DNA of 10,465 bases from Bacillota bacterium (GCA_021820825.1 JAKADD010000059.1:1-10465), one strand, 5' to 3'; counted from the first letter of the stretch, positions 1 through 6,204 are shown. The notes: generated by a model not told the origin, from the letters alone. Translations and numbers: made by a program.

Positions 1-52
1 AACTGAAGTTTGTATTTCCTCAGCATAGACCCAGTCCTTTTTATTATGTTTG

Positions 53-152
53 CGTATCGAGGGCCAAGATACACGCATCTTACCCTCGATACGGACGCTT
101 CGCAAACACGGCTGTGCCGAGGCGAGTTCGGCGCAGCCGTGTTTGAGAAGCG
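53..152. repeat. Two adjacent long hairpins (inverted repeats)
   Basis: The first hairpin pairs CGTATCGAGGG (53-63) with CCCTCGATACG (83-93), 11 bp perfect, then a small internal loop and an inner AAGAT/ATCTT stem around a 6-nt loop. The second starts three bases later: CGCTTC (96-101) with GAAGCG (147-152), a 2x2 internal loop, AAACACGGCTG (104-114) with CAGCCGTGTTT (134-144), and an inner TGCCGA/TCGGCG stem (one G-U pair) closed by a 7-nt loop. Neither is followed by a T-run, so neither looks like an ordinary intrinsic terminator. The open frame across them (10-243) has no ribosome binding site and looks accidental. They could be a repeat element, a structured RNA or processed transcript ends; the function is not known. 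Confidence 0.7.
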
Positions 153-184
153 GCGCAGCATACGATCCCGGCGGGCAGAGACGA

Positions 185-244
185 TCGATATTTCCGGAGT
201 AGTACAATATAACTATTTACGTTCAGGTGTACGAACAATATAAT
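185..244 (+). promoter_or_regulatory. Probable SigA promoter(s) for the NRAMP gene
   Basis: TATAAT at 239-244 is a perfect -10 box, with TTTACG at 216-221 as a -35 exactly 17 bp upstream. The 9-mer ACAATATAA occurs at 204-212 and 235-243, so the -10 region is duplicated. The upstream copy offers TATAAC (208-213) with TCGATA (185-190) at 17 bp, a weaker second promoter. Transcription from the downstream one would start near 251 and give a leader of about 135 nt before the TTG start of the transporter. A third possibility is TTGACT (263-268) with TATGAT (288-293), but its 19-bp spacer is long. Confidence 0.5.
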
Positions 245-263
245 GATATTCGGCACGAATGTT

Positions 264-276
264 GACTAATTTAGTC
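264..276. promoter_or_regulatory. 13-bp palindrome, candidate operator
   Basis: GACTAATTTAGTC is a perfect palindrome around a single central base (GACTAA-T-TTAGTC). It lies just after the predicted start of transcription and overlaps an alternative -35 box (TTGACT). It is in the right place for a dimeric repressor controlling the downstream metal transporter, such as a DtxR/MntR- or Fur-family protein. It does not match the B. subtilis MntR site that I know, so the regulator is an inference. Confidence 0.35.
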
Positions 277-305
277 GAGTTTAAATTTATGATGAGACCA
301 CTTCG

Positions 306-338
306 CAAACCCGCGATGCAGGAAATCCGCGGGGTTTG
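306..338 (+). other. 5'UTR hairpin upstream of the NRAMP gene
   Basis: CAAACCCGCG (306-315) pairs with CGCGGGGTTTG (328-338), with one bulged G and a 12-nt loop. It lies between the promoter boxes and the ribosome binding site. The bases after it (GATAATCACAC) are not T-rich, so it is not a classical terminator. The 10-mer CTTCGCAAAC that opens it (301-310) also opens the second upstream hairpin (98-107). It may affect transcript stability or be part of a regulatory leader; it does not match a riboswitch class I can name. Confidence 0.4.
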
Positions 339-385
339 GATAATCACACACTGAAGGCAATGGGTTGATACGGAGGGTATTTATT

Positions 386-1633
386 TTGGACGCTGACGCG
401 AGTTATCTCAGATTTGCACGTCTTCGCAAGGTATCATGGGTGCTGGCCGCCGTCGGTCCGGGCATCATGGTGATGCTGGCGGATACGGATGCAGGCAGCG
501 TCATTACGGCCGCGCAGTCAGGGGCTGAGTGGGGTTACCGCATGCTGTTGCCGCTGGTGATTCTGATACCGATTTTGTACGTGATCCAGGAGATCACGGT
601 TCGTCTCGGCGCATTGACCGGCAAAGGTCATGGGGCGCTCATCCGGGAGCGCTACGGCATGAAGTGGGCGATGCTCTCTGTCGGCACCCTTTTTTTATCG
701 GCCGTGGGCGCCCTGGTTACCGAATTCAGCGGAATTGCGGGCGCTTCGCAACTGTTTGGCGTACCTGGCTGGCTGTCCGTCAGCATCGCGACGATACTGC
801 TTATTTTCCTCGGTTTGTCCGGCAGTTACAGGCGTGTGGAACGGGTCGGCATTGCTGTAGGGCTTTTTGAACTCGTATTTATTCTGATGGCGGTTCTTGC
901 CCATCCCAATCCACAGCAACTGGTCGCGGAGCTGGCATCCGTACCCTGGCGCAGCCAGAGCTACATGTTTCTGCTCGCCGCCAACGTAGGCGCCGTGATC
1001 ATGCCATGGATGATCTTCTACCAGCAGGGGGCCGTGATCGACAAACGGCTCACGATCACACAAGTGGGTACAGCACGGTGGGACACAGTGATTGGCGCCA
1101 TCGTGTCGCAAGTTCTGATGATTGCGGTTGTTGTGGCGACAGCCGCCACGATTGGGCAGAGTCATCCGAATCATCCTCTTAACGACGTTGCGCAGATCGC
1201 TTCCACGTTGACGCCGGTGTTGGGGCGATCTGTCGCCAACACTCTGTTTGGGTTGGGAATGCTTGGCGCGAGCTTCATCGCGGCGCTTGTGGTATCCATC
1301 GCCGGCGCGTGGGGCATTGGCGAAGCGTTTGCATTCAAACACAGCCTGAACGATCGCCCTCGCGAGGCGAAATGGTTTTATGCGATTTATTCTTTTGCTC
1401 ATGTTGGGGGTGCGCTGCTGGTCATCTTTAGTCTGAACCTTGTGGCGCTTGCGGTCGATGTGGAAGTCATGAATGCGATGCTGCTGCCGATTGTACTGGG
1501 TTTTCTGCTCCTGCTGGAGGCCAGAGTCCTCCCGGTTTCCTGGCGTATGAAGGGTGTCTACAAATATACGGTGTGGACAATTTCGGGCGTTGTCATGGCG
1601 TTTGGAGTGTACATGGCCGGTGTGATGCTCTAG
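386..1633 (+). CDS. NRAMP-family (SLC11) divalent metal transporter, atypical motifs
   Basis: The product is an integral membrane protein of about 415 residues with roughly eleven hydrophobic helices, the usual size and fold of NRAMP importers of Mn2+, Fe2+ or related ions. I start it at TTG 386 because CGGAGGG (371-377) lies 8 nt upstream; the frame also opens at TTG 365, but that start would precede the ribosome binding site. After GPGIMVMLADTDAGS (residues 24-38), the helix-1 metal motif normally read as DPGN is DAGS (35-38). In helix 6 the usual MPHN is MPWM (206-209), and the second conserved helix-6 His is Gln (213), while the ligand-type Ala (203) and Met (206) remain. The two helix-6 histidines, linked to proton coupling and pH response in E. 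coli MntH, are therefore absent. This suggests a divergent clade, perhaps the Mg2+-transporting NRMT type. Family assignment is firm; the ion is open. Confidence 0.9.
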   Translation: MDADASYLRFARLRKVSWVLAAVGPGIMVMLADTDAGSVITAAQSGAEWGYRMLLPLVILIPILYVIQEITVRLGALTGKGHGALIRERYGMKWAMLSVGTLFLSAVGALVTEFSGIAGASQLFGVPGWLSVSIATILLIFLGLSGSYRRVERVGIAVGLFELVFILMAVLAHPNPQQLVAELASVPWRSQSYMFLLAANVGAVIMPWMIFYQQGAVIDKRLTITQVGTARWDTVIGAIVSQVLMIAVVVATAATIGQSHPNHPLNDVAQIASTLTPVLGRSVANTLFGLGMLGASFIAALVVSIAGAWGIGEAFAFKHSLNDRPREAKWFYAIYSFAHVGGALLVIFSLNLVALAVDVEVMNAMLLPIVLGFLLLLEARVLPVSWRMKGVYKYTVWTISGVVMAFGVYMAGVML

Positions 1634-1715
1634 TCAGGCGACATTGCGACTTTATTTCGAGATAGACTCCCATGGCGCTGGCACGCCGCCATCAATGAAT
1701 GAAAAAGCCCGCTCG

Positions 1716-1794
1716 GGTCGGAGTCATCTATTGTGCCCGTCGCGAGTTTAGCGATAGCGCTGTCTGAGCAGGGACGCAATAGATGACTCCGACC
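1716..1794. repeat. 18-bp perfect inverted repeat, MITE-like or structured RNA
   Basis: GGTCGGAGTCATCTATTG at 1716-1733 is exactly complementary to CAATAGATGACTCCGACC at 1777-1794, with 43 bases between that hold a smaller AGCG/CGCT hairpin (1750-1761). The 11-mer TTTCGAGATAG flanks the unit as direct repeats at 1655-1665 and 1812-1822. Terminal inverted repeats inside direct repeats resemble a small non-autonomous element. However, the direct repeats are not immediately adjacent to the inverted repeats, so they are not a normal target duplication. It could also end the upstream transporter transcript, but no T-run follows on the plus strand. On the minus strand the arm is followed by a GC-rich stretch and TTTTT (complement of 1702-1706), so a minus-strand terminator is possible. 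Confidence 0.6.
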
Positions 1795-1824
1795 GGCAGA
1801 GACCACCGTATTTTCGAGATAGTC

Positions 1825-1853
1825 TTGACAGATGATGTATCCTCTGTTATGAA
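1825..1853 (+). promoter_or_regulatory. SigA-type promoter for the secreted protein gene
   Basis: TTGACA at 1825-1830 is a perfect -35 box. A 17-bp spacer leads to TATGAA at 1848-1853, a 4/6 match to the -10 consensus. Transcription would start near 1860 and give an AT-rich leader of about 80 nt ending in the GGAGGA ribosome binding site (1930-1935) before ATG 1941. Confidence 0.55.
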
Positions 1854-1940
1854 TCATAATAGAATTAGCATTGTTTATATTTTTGTTTGTATATCAAACC
1901 TATCCAGGTGCGATAAATATAAGTTTATTGGAGGAATATC

Positions 1941-3074
1941 ATGTCAAGCAAGAAGAAATGGATTGCTGTCTCTACGAGTTTCGCCCTGGTTCTGTGCAGT
2001 GGAAGTGTAGCCCTCGCGGCAAAATCGGGAGTTTTTGAATCTCCGAAGCAGTTATTGCTGAACGCCGTGAACTACATGGCCATTCACTCATCTCTTGCCA
2101 GCGGTCAGGATGACGCGATCACGATGAAATTAGATCAACTGTCGTTCAATGGGAAAACGCCTCCATCCGCTGCGGATATCTTGAAGCAATTCAAAGGAAG
2201 CACCTTGGTCATGCAATCTGCATCTGTTCCCTCCCGCAGAATGGCGGAACTCGACTTCACATTGAAAGGTTTCTCCAGGGCGTATTCGGCGAATTTTTGG
2301 ATCAATCAGAATGACTTTGTCGCTGGGTTAAGCCAATTTCAACCTTTGCTGAATCTTGCAATGGGCAGTCAGCTCTCCCAAGCAAATGGCGGTACCCAGA
2401 CAGTAACGGGGCAGACGTACGGAAATACTCCCACAGTGAACATACCGAAGATTCCGAAGTACTTGTTTACAGGTCCGAGATACGCCGCAGTGATTCAACA
2501 GTTCTGGGGTCAGTTAGCCAAGGAAAACAGGCATACACCGCAACAAGTAAAGGCGATCAGGGACCTTGGCAGTGCATTCGTCCAAAGCATTCCGGAGCGC
2601 AATATCAGAAGAATCGGCGTCAATGCAATCAGCATCACCTTCAACCAGGCTCAGTTGCGGACAATCCTGGATTCATTCATCAACACCATGTATCAGCACA
2701 AAGCGCGCTTTGAGAATGATCTGCAATCTATATATGGGAAAAATTCCATGATCCATGTTGAGGGTTTCTTTGCACAACCGAAGGCAAAGATTGAGAAGCA
2801 GATCAATTCTGCCTTTGGTTCTTCCGCCTTCTCTATGGGCCAGTCGACCTTCACGCTCAGCACCGGTTTTTCCGGCGCCTGGAAAACAACCATGCGAACA
2901 GCTTTCAGCATCAACGATCAGAAGGATGGCCTGAAGGCGCATGTCAGCCTGTCCGCAACGGCGCATTCTCCGAATACGGCCGTGATCAGGTTTCCGGCAA
3001 TCAATAAGCATAATAGTCAAACATTCGATCAGTTTGTTTCTACATCCGCACAATCATCGACACTCCAAAGGTAA
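1941..3074 (+). CDS. Secreted protein of unknown function
   Basis: A 377-residue protein starting at ATG 1941 behind GGAGGA (1930-1935). Residues 1-26 form a clear Sec signal peptide: a KKK start, a hydrophobic core and an AxA-type site at VALA-AKSG. Cys19 is inside the core and not in a proper lipobox, so a soluble exported protein is more likely than a lipoprotein. The mature part is rich in Ser, Gln and Asn with few Cys. It shows alternating strand-like stretches (for example FTLKGFSRAYSANFWI near residues 110-125) around residues that look like an antiparallel sheet; this recalls LolA/LppX-like lipid-carrier folds, but that is only an impression. Helical segments rich in Gln and Lys follow (about 175-290). 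No catalytic motif is recognisable. It has its own promoter and is followed at 3131 by another, so it is probably monocistronic. Confidence 0.85.
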   Translation: MSSKKKWIAVSTSFALVLCSGSVALAAKSGVFESPKQLLLNAVNYMAIHSSLASGQDDAITMKLDQLSFNGKTPPSAADILKQFKGSTLVMQSASVPSRRMAELDFTLKGFSRAYSANFWINQNDFVAGLSQFQPLLNLAMGSQLSQANGGTQTVTGQTYGNTPTVNIPKIPKYLFTGPRYAAVIQQFWGQLAKENRHTPQQVKAIRDLGSAFVQSIPERNIRRIGVNAISITFNQAQLRTILDSFINTMYQHKARFENDLQSIYGKNSMIHVEGFFAQPKAKIEKQINSAFGSSAFSMGQSTFTLSTGFSGAWKTTMRTAFSINDQKDGLKAHVSLSATAHSPNTAVIRFPAINKHNSQTFDQFVSTSAQSSTLQR

Positions 3075-3130
3075 ATTCAGAGAACCTGGGCACAAATGAG
3101 CCATGATTGCATCATCGCTGATTTTGCGGG

Positions 3131-3160
3131 TTGACGTAGAACCTGTACATGTGCTACGAT
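3131..3160 (+). promoter_or_regulatory. SigA-type promoter of the T-box transcript
   Basis: TTGACG (3131-3136), a 5/6 match to the -35 consensus, is followed after 18 bp by TACGAT (3155-3160). The predicted transcript start near 3167 lies directly before stem I of the T-box leader, which supports the assignment. Confidence 0.55.
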
Positions 3161-3166
3161 GCTCGC

Positions 3167-3426
3167 AATTTTACATGTGACGGGCTGAGATGGAGAGAGT
3201 AGGCGTTTGCCGCAGTGCAGAGAGCCGGTGGTTGCTGCGAACCGGTCTGCGTGGACGCGCGAAGTACACTCCGGAGCTGCCTGGACCAACGCGCAGAGGC
3301 GTCAGTAGTCCAGGTCGGCGGCGCAGGACGCTGCCGTTATCGCAACGAAGGTGGAGGGCTCGCGTCCTCTATCAGGGTGGTACCGCGAGCGCGTCTCGTC
3401 CCTGGAGGGACGGGGCTATTTGTATT
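3167..3426 (+). promoter_or_regulatory. T-box riboswitch, predicted tyrosine (UAC) specifier
   Basis: All landmarks of a transcriptional T-box leader are present in order. Stem I has an AGTA turn motif (3198-3201) and the distal AGAGAG (3219-3224) with its GGTGGTTGCTG loop region. The specifier strand CGAAG-UAC-A-CUCC-GGAGC spans 3260-3275. Stem II is CCTGGAC/GTCCAGG (3280-3286, 3308-3314) with its own AGTA (3304-3307), and stem III is at 3317-3335. The T-box AGGGTGGTACCGCG lies at 3374-3387. The antiterminator pairs GCTCGCG (3358-3364) with CGCGAGC (3384-3390), and its bulge TGGT (3378-3381) would pair with a tRNA ending ACCA. From the B. subtilis glyQS leader as I remember it (CGAAA-GGC-A-UUCUUGAGC), the specifier aligns as UAC (3265-3267) and is followed by the expected purine. 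tRNA-Tyr has discriminator A, which fits the U of the bulge. Uncharged tRNA-Tyr should stabilise the antiterminator and switch on the aldolase gene. Confidence 0.93.
3393..3426 (+). terminator. Conditional intrinsic terminator of the T-box leader
   Basis: GTCTCGTCCC (3393-3402) pairs with GGGACGGGGC (3407-3416) through ten pairs, two of them G-U, around a TGGA loop. The tail TATTTGTATT (3417-3426) is only moderately U-rich. The hairpin is placed as in other T-box leaders, immediately after the antiterminator, as the alternative that ends transcription when charged tRNA is abundant. Confidence 0.85.
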
Positions 3427-3457
3427 GGTAGAGGGATTCGAAATGGAGGAGACGGCA

Positions 3458-4420
3458 ATGACGGGGAAGCAACGGGAAGCGAAAATTCTGGATTGCACGA
3501 TTCGGGACGGCGGACTGGTCAACGGCTGGGATTTTTCTGCGGAATTTGTAAGCGCGCTCTACCAGGCGCTCAGTCGCGCCGGCGTGGATTATATGGAAAT
3601 TGGGTACAAAAATTCACCCCTGTTGCACCATGTGCCGAATGCAGGGCCATGGGCCTATTTGACGGAAGAACTCATCCGTACGACGATTGGCGAGAAAACA
3701 GCGACGAAACTGTCAGCGCTGGTCGATATCGGCAGGGTGGATGAGCGGGACATCGTTCCGCGCGACGAGAGCTTCCTGGACCTGATCCGCGTGGCCTGCT
3801 ACATCAAGGATGTGGACAAAGGGATTGAACTGGCCGCGAAGTTTCACGATCTCGGCTACGAAACGAGTCTCAACATCATGGCGGTGTCCCATTCGCGGGA
3901 GAATGATTTGAATGAGGCTCTCGAACAATTGAACGACAGCCCGGTGGACATCGTGTATGTGGTCGATTCATTCGGCAGCCTGTTTGGCAAGGACATCGAG
4001 TACCTGGTGGCCAAGTTTCAAAAGTTCGCACCCAACAAGACACTGGGTATTCACACGCACAACAACCTGCAAATGGCGTTTGCCAACACGCTCATCGGTC
4101 TGGATAAAGGCGTCGCGTATCTTGACTCTTCCGTTTTTGGCATGGGGCGGGCGGCGGGCAACTGTCCAACAGAGTTGCTTGTCGGCCATCTGCACAGTGC
4201 GCGCTATGATGTCCGGTCGCTGCTCGATATTATCGAACAACAGTTTATTCCCCTGCGCGAGCGAGTGGAATGGGGCTATACAATTCCCTATGCGATCACG
4301 GGTCTGCTGGACGAACACCCACGTACGGCGATGGCCTTGCGGGCGAGCGCCGACAAGGATAAATACCTGGAATTCTATGAAAAACTGACGACCGTGGAAA
4401 CGCACGGCGCGCACCTGTAG
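3458..4420 (+). CDS. HMGL-like (DRE-TIM metallolyase) aldolase domain protein
   Basis: A 320-residue TIM-barrel enzyme of the HMG-CoA lyase / 4-hydroxy-2-oxovalerate aldolase superfamily. I start it at ATG 3458 because GGAGGA (3445-3450) is 7 nt upstream; the frame stays open back to 3215, but that part is the T-box leader. Key motifs are LDCTIRDGG (residues 11-19, with Arg16 and Asp17 as catalytic Arg and metal-binding Asp), GIHTHNN (197-203, metal-ligand His199 and His201) and GMGRAAGNCPTE (228-239). The opening RDGGLVNGWDF resembles the uncharacterised HOA-like subgroup more than DmpG/BphI. It is short for isopropylmalate or homocitrate synthases and lacks their C-terminal regulatory domain. 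The expected chemistry is divalent-metal-dependent C-C bond cleavage or formation on a 2-oxo acid; the substrate is unknown. It is the only gene behind a tyrosine-type T-box, which ties it to amino-acid supply, possibly aromatic metabolism (inference). Confidence 0.9.
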   Translation: MTGKQREAKILDCTIRDGGLVNGWDFSAEFVSALYQALSRAGVDYMEIGYKNSPLLHHVPNAGPWAYLTEELIRTTIGEKTATKLSALVDIGRVDERDIVPRDESFLDLIRVACYIKDVDKGIELAAKFHDLGYETSLNIMAVSHSRENDLNEALEQLNDSPVDIVYVVDSFGSLFGKDIEYLVAKFQKFAPNKTLGIHTHNNLQMAFANTLIGLDKGVAYLDSSVFGMGRAAGNCPTELLVGHLHSARYDVRSLLDIIEQQFIPLRERVEWGYTIPYAITGLLDEHPRTAMALRASADKDKYLEFYEKLTTVETHGAHL

Positions 4421-4478
4421 AACGCAGGGGAGGGGGGCGCCTGAATCATTGCAGCCAGACCGCTGCGCTGCCGTCGCC

Positions 4479-5747
4479 CTATGTGACGATGCGAAGACGC
4501 CAAACCGGTTCCCTGCCGGATCGCAGTTGGGATTTCAGCCCATAGTACAGATAGCCGTTGGCCCGATCATACCACCAGGAATCCGCGCCGCTGACCACGG
4601 TTTTGACGGCGGTTCCCTCGACGAGAAAGATGGAACCGCTCATGGTCTGCGCCAGGACGCCTCCAGTGGGTAGTGTGACGGTTGCCGCAACCCGTCCGGG
4701 TATTGACGCCCGGCCGGACAGGGGGGCGCTCTCAGCAGAATTCGCCATGCGGCTGATGGCGCCGTTCTGTCCTGTTGCGGACTGATTTGCGGGGGAAGGG
4801 CGGACGGGCAAGTCGTAGTACGCCACTTCCGTGTTGCCGTTGCTTGCAGGCGCGATGGTGAACAGACGGGCGGCGCCGGCAAATCCCCACGCACTCGTCG
4901 AGCGGGGTATGGTCAGCAGTGCGCCGCGTCTGCCGACTGTATCGTAAATGGCGATGCGATCTCCCTGGGCTGTCGCCAGGAACCTGCCTGTGGAGGACCA
5001 TGCCAAAGAAACGGCGGCATTGCCAACCGTTTCTTTGGCTACAGGAACGTACTGTCCAACTGTGCGAGTCAATGTTTGCGGATTATAGGTTTCCAGCCAT
5101 GCCGTTCCAGCAGCAACGGCCAACACCCCAAGCATCTTGCCATTGGGGGACCAGAGCACGGTCCAGACATCCTGAAGAATGGGCACAGAGTGCGTGCCGA
5201 CATCCACCCAGGAGGACGTCAGCGGTCCCGCCCCCGTATCGTTTGTGACGCCCATCGCCCATTGGCCGCGGGCGTTTTCGTCAGCTGTAAACGATGACTT
5301 GGCGAATGGGTCATGGCGTCCAGGGAGCCACTGAACGATTCCCGCACCCGGTCGCACCGCGTACCACAGGGGGGCGCCGCCTGCGACGCGGCGCATGATC
5401 ACGTCTCCGCCGGGCGTCGACCCGTAAATGCCGGCGTCCGTTCCTCCAAAAACAGCATATTTGCGACCGTTCATGGCTTCGAGCCATTGTTGTCTGGGCC
5501 CACGGACAAGCAGGTAGCGTCCGTCAGGCGTCACGGAGGGAAAAAAGCCAGTTTGGTGAACATCCGGAGCCACCTGCAACGGGGTAGACTCGGCAGGGGC
5601 GCCCGCAACGCCCTGCTCCGTTCTGTGTCCTGCGGCAGCGGCAACGGCGGCGACAGGATTCACTCCAGTTGCAAAGAGACAGACACCCGTAACCAGGTAC
5701 AGTGTGAGCCTTGCCCGAATGTGATAAGGCCATCTGTTTTTTTTCAA
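4479..5747 (-). CDS. Exported beta-propeller (WD40/TolB-like) protein
   Basis: A 422-residue protein starting at TTG 5747. AGGAGGTG (complement of 5756-5763) lies 8 nt upstream, and this start gives a proper signal peptide (MKKNRWPYHI, then a hydrophobic stretch at about 14-39 ending AVAAAAG). The longer frame from 5822 would place 25 residues and the ribosome binding site inside the coding region. The mature part has repeated blade-like segments of the type PDGRYLLV, SPNGKMLGVLA and SSTGRFLATAQGDRIAIYD, as in WD40, TolB and PD40 propellers. Its middle is rich in Gly, Ala and Trp. No catalytic residues are recognisable. It probably serves as an extracytoplasmic binding or scaffold protein, or as a sensor domain. 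It converges with the aldolase gene, 58 nt between stops, with no convincing terminator hairpin seen between them. Confidence 0.82.
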   Translation of the reverse strand: MKKNRWPYHIRARLTLYLVTGVCLFATGVNPVAAVAAAAGHRTEQGVAGAPAESTPLQVAPDVHQTGFFPSVTPDGRYLLVRGPRQQWLEAMNGRKYAVFGGTDAGIYGSTPGGDVIMRRVAGGAPLWYAVRPGAGIVQWLPGRHDPFAKSSFTADENARGQWAMGVTNDTGAGPLTSSWVDVGTHSVPILQDVWTVLWSPNGKMLGVLAVAAGTAWLETYNPQTLTRTVGQYVPVAKETVGNAAVSLAWSSTGRFLATAQGDRIAIYDTVGRRGALLTIPRSTSAWGFAGAARLFTIAPASNGNTEVAYYDLPVRPSPANQSATGQNGAISRMANSAESAPLSGRASIPGRVAATVTLPTGGVLAQTMSGSIFLVEGTAVKTVVSGADSWWYDRANGYLYYGLKSQLRSGREPVWRLRIVT

Positions 5748-5860
5748 AATATGCACACCTCCTGTGATAGATCCTCTTCGACTAAACAGACGTTTGGAAT
5801 ACGAAAGAGTTACCTGAATCACCGGTGTTTTCAGTCTTACGGCGTGATCTGTAGGCTGCG

Positions 5861-5890
5861 GGATGCAAATGGTTCCTCTGACTCATACTA
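5861..5890 (+). promoter_or_regulatory. Possible SigG-type (forespore) promoter
   Basis: CATACTA at 5884-5890 fits the SigG/SigF -10 consensus CATnnTA. Exactly 18 bp upstream is GGATG (5861-5865), one mismatch from the SigG -35 pattern (G-H-A-T-R). Transcription would begin near 5897, about 75 nt before the small gene at 5971. No good SigA promoter was seen in the same interval. Short consensus elements like these can occur by chance. Confidence 0.35.
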
Positions 5891-5970
5891 ATGCAAAGAT
5901 GCGCGGCGGTCGGCAATCGAAAGCTAGATGGAAGCACGAGAGCGTGTCTGACAAGAGGAGGTCAGGTCTT

Positions 5971-6123
5971 ATGGACAAGAAAACGAGCCCCAAAGCGGAT
6001 GAACCGTCGACGATGCACCTGTCGTCGCTGGAATCTAAAAGCCAGGCGGAAGGGAAACCCAAAGATGAACTGATCCGAGAGAAGAAACGGGAACAGGAAG
6101 AACGTCAACATAACAAAGGATGA
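5971..6123 (+). CDS. Small hydrophilic protein, possibly spore-associated
   Basis: A 50-residue protein with an excellent ribosome binding site, AGGAGG at 5956-5961, 9 nt before ATG 5971. It is very rich in Lys, Glu, Gln, Ser and Arg, has no Cys, Trp, Phe or Tyr, and ends in a charged, probably helical segment (KDELIREKKREQEERQHNKG). The composition resembles minor small acid-soluble spore proteins and other short disordered stress or spore proteins. With the SigG-like promoter upstream, a forespore product is a reasonable but unproven guess. I cannot match it to a named Ssp family. The frame is open back to 5863, but only the 5971 start has a ribosome binding site. Confidence 0.6.
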   Translation: MDKKTSPKADEPSTMHLSSLESKSQAEGKPKDELIREKKREQEERQHNKG

Positions 6124-6204
6124 AAAGCCCTTTTTGAACAGGATTCCTATACTGTGCCCGGCAAGCCATGGGCCAAACCTTTCGTCCTTACACGGGCTGC
6201 CGCG

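Noticed and set aside
10..243. 77-residue open frame at the left end
   Set aside because: It runs straight through two long hairpins and the promoter region, has no ribosome binding site, and its translation is rich in Arg with no domain-like features.
695..1402. 235-residue minus-strand frame inside the transporter gene
   Set aside because: Its translation is full of His, Arg and Cys as expected of an antisense shadow, while the plus strand encodes a clear NRAMP protein.
3264..3266. Valine specifier (GUA) for the T-box
   Set aside because: GUA is present one base upstream, but alignment of CGAAx-NNN-A to the glyQS specifier strand puts the codon at UAC followed by A; GUA would be followed by C.
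3190..3457. Coding extension upstream of the aldolase and the overlapping frame at 3190-3744
   Set aside because: This interval is the T-box leader and its terminator. The Arg- and Cys-rich translation is a by-product of the structured RNA, and the ribosome binding site decides for ATG 3458.
4421..4478. Bidirectional terminator between the convergent aldolase and propeller genes
   Set aside because: Only a short GCAGC/GCTGC stem is present and no T-run follows on either strand.
5313..5891. 192-residue plus-strand frame over the propeller gene and the divergent region
   Set aside because: No ribosome binding site and no protein-like pattern. It overlaps the signal peptide, ribosome binding site and upstream region of the minus-strand gene.
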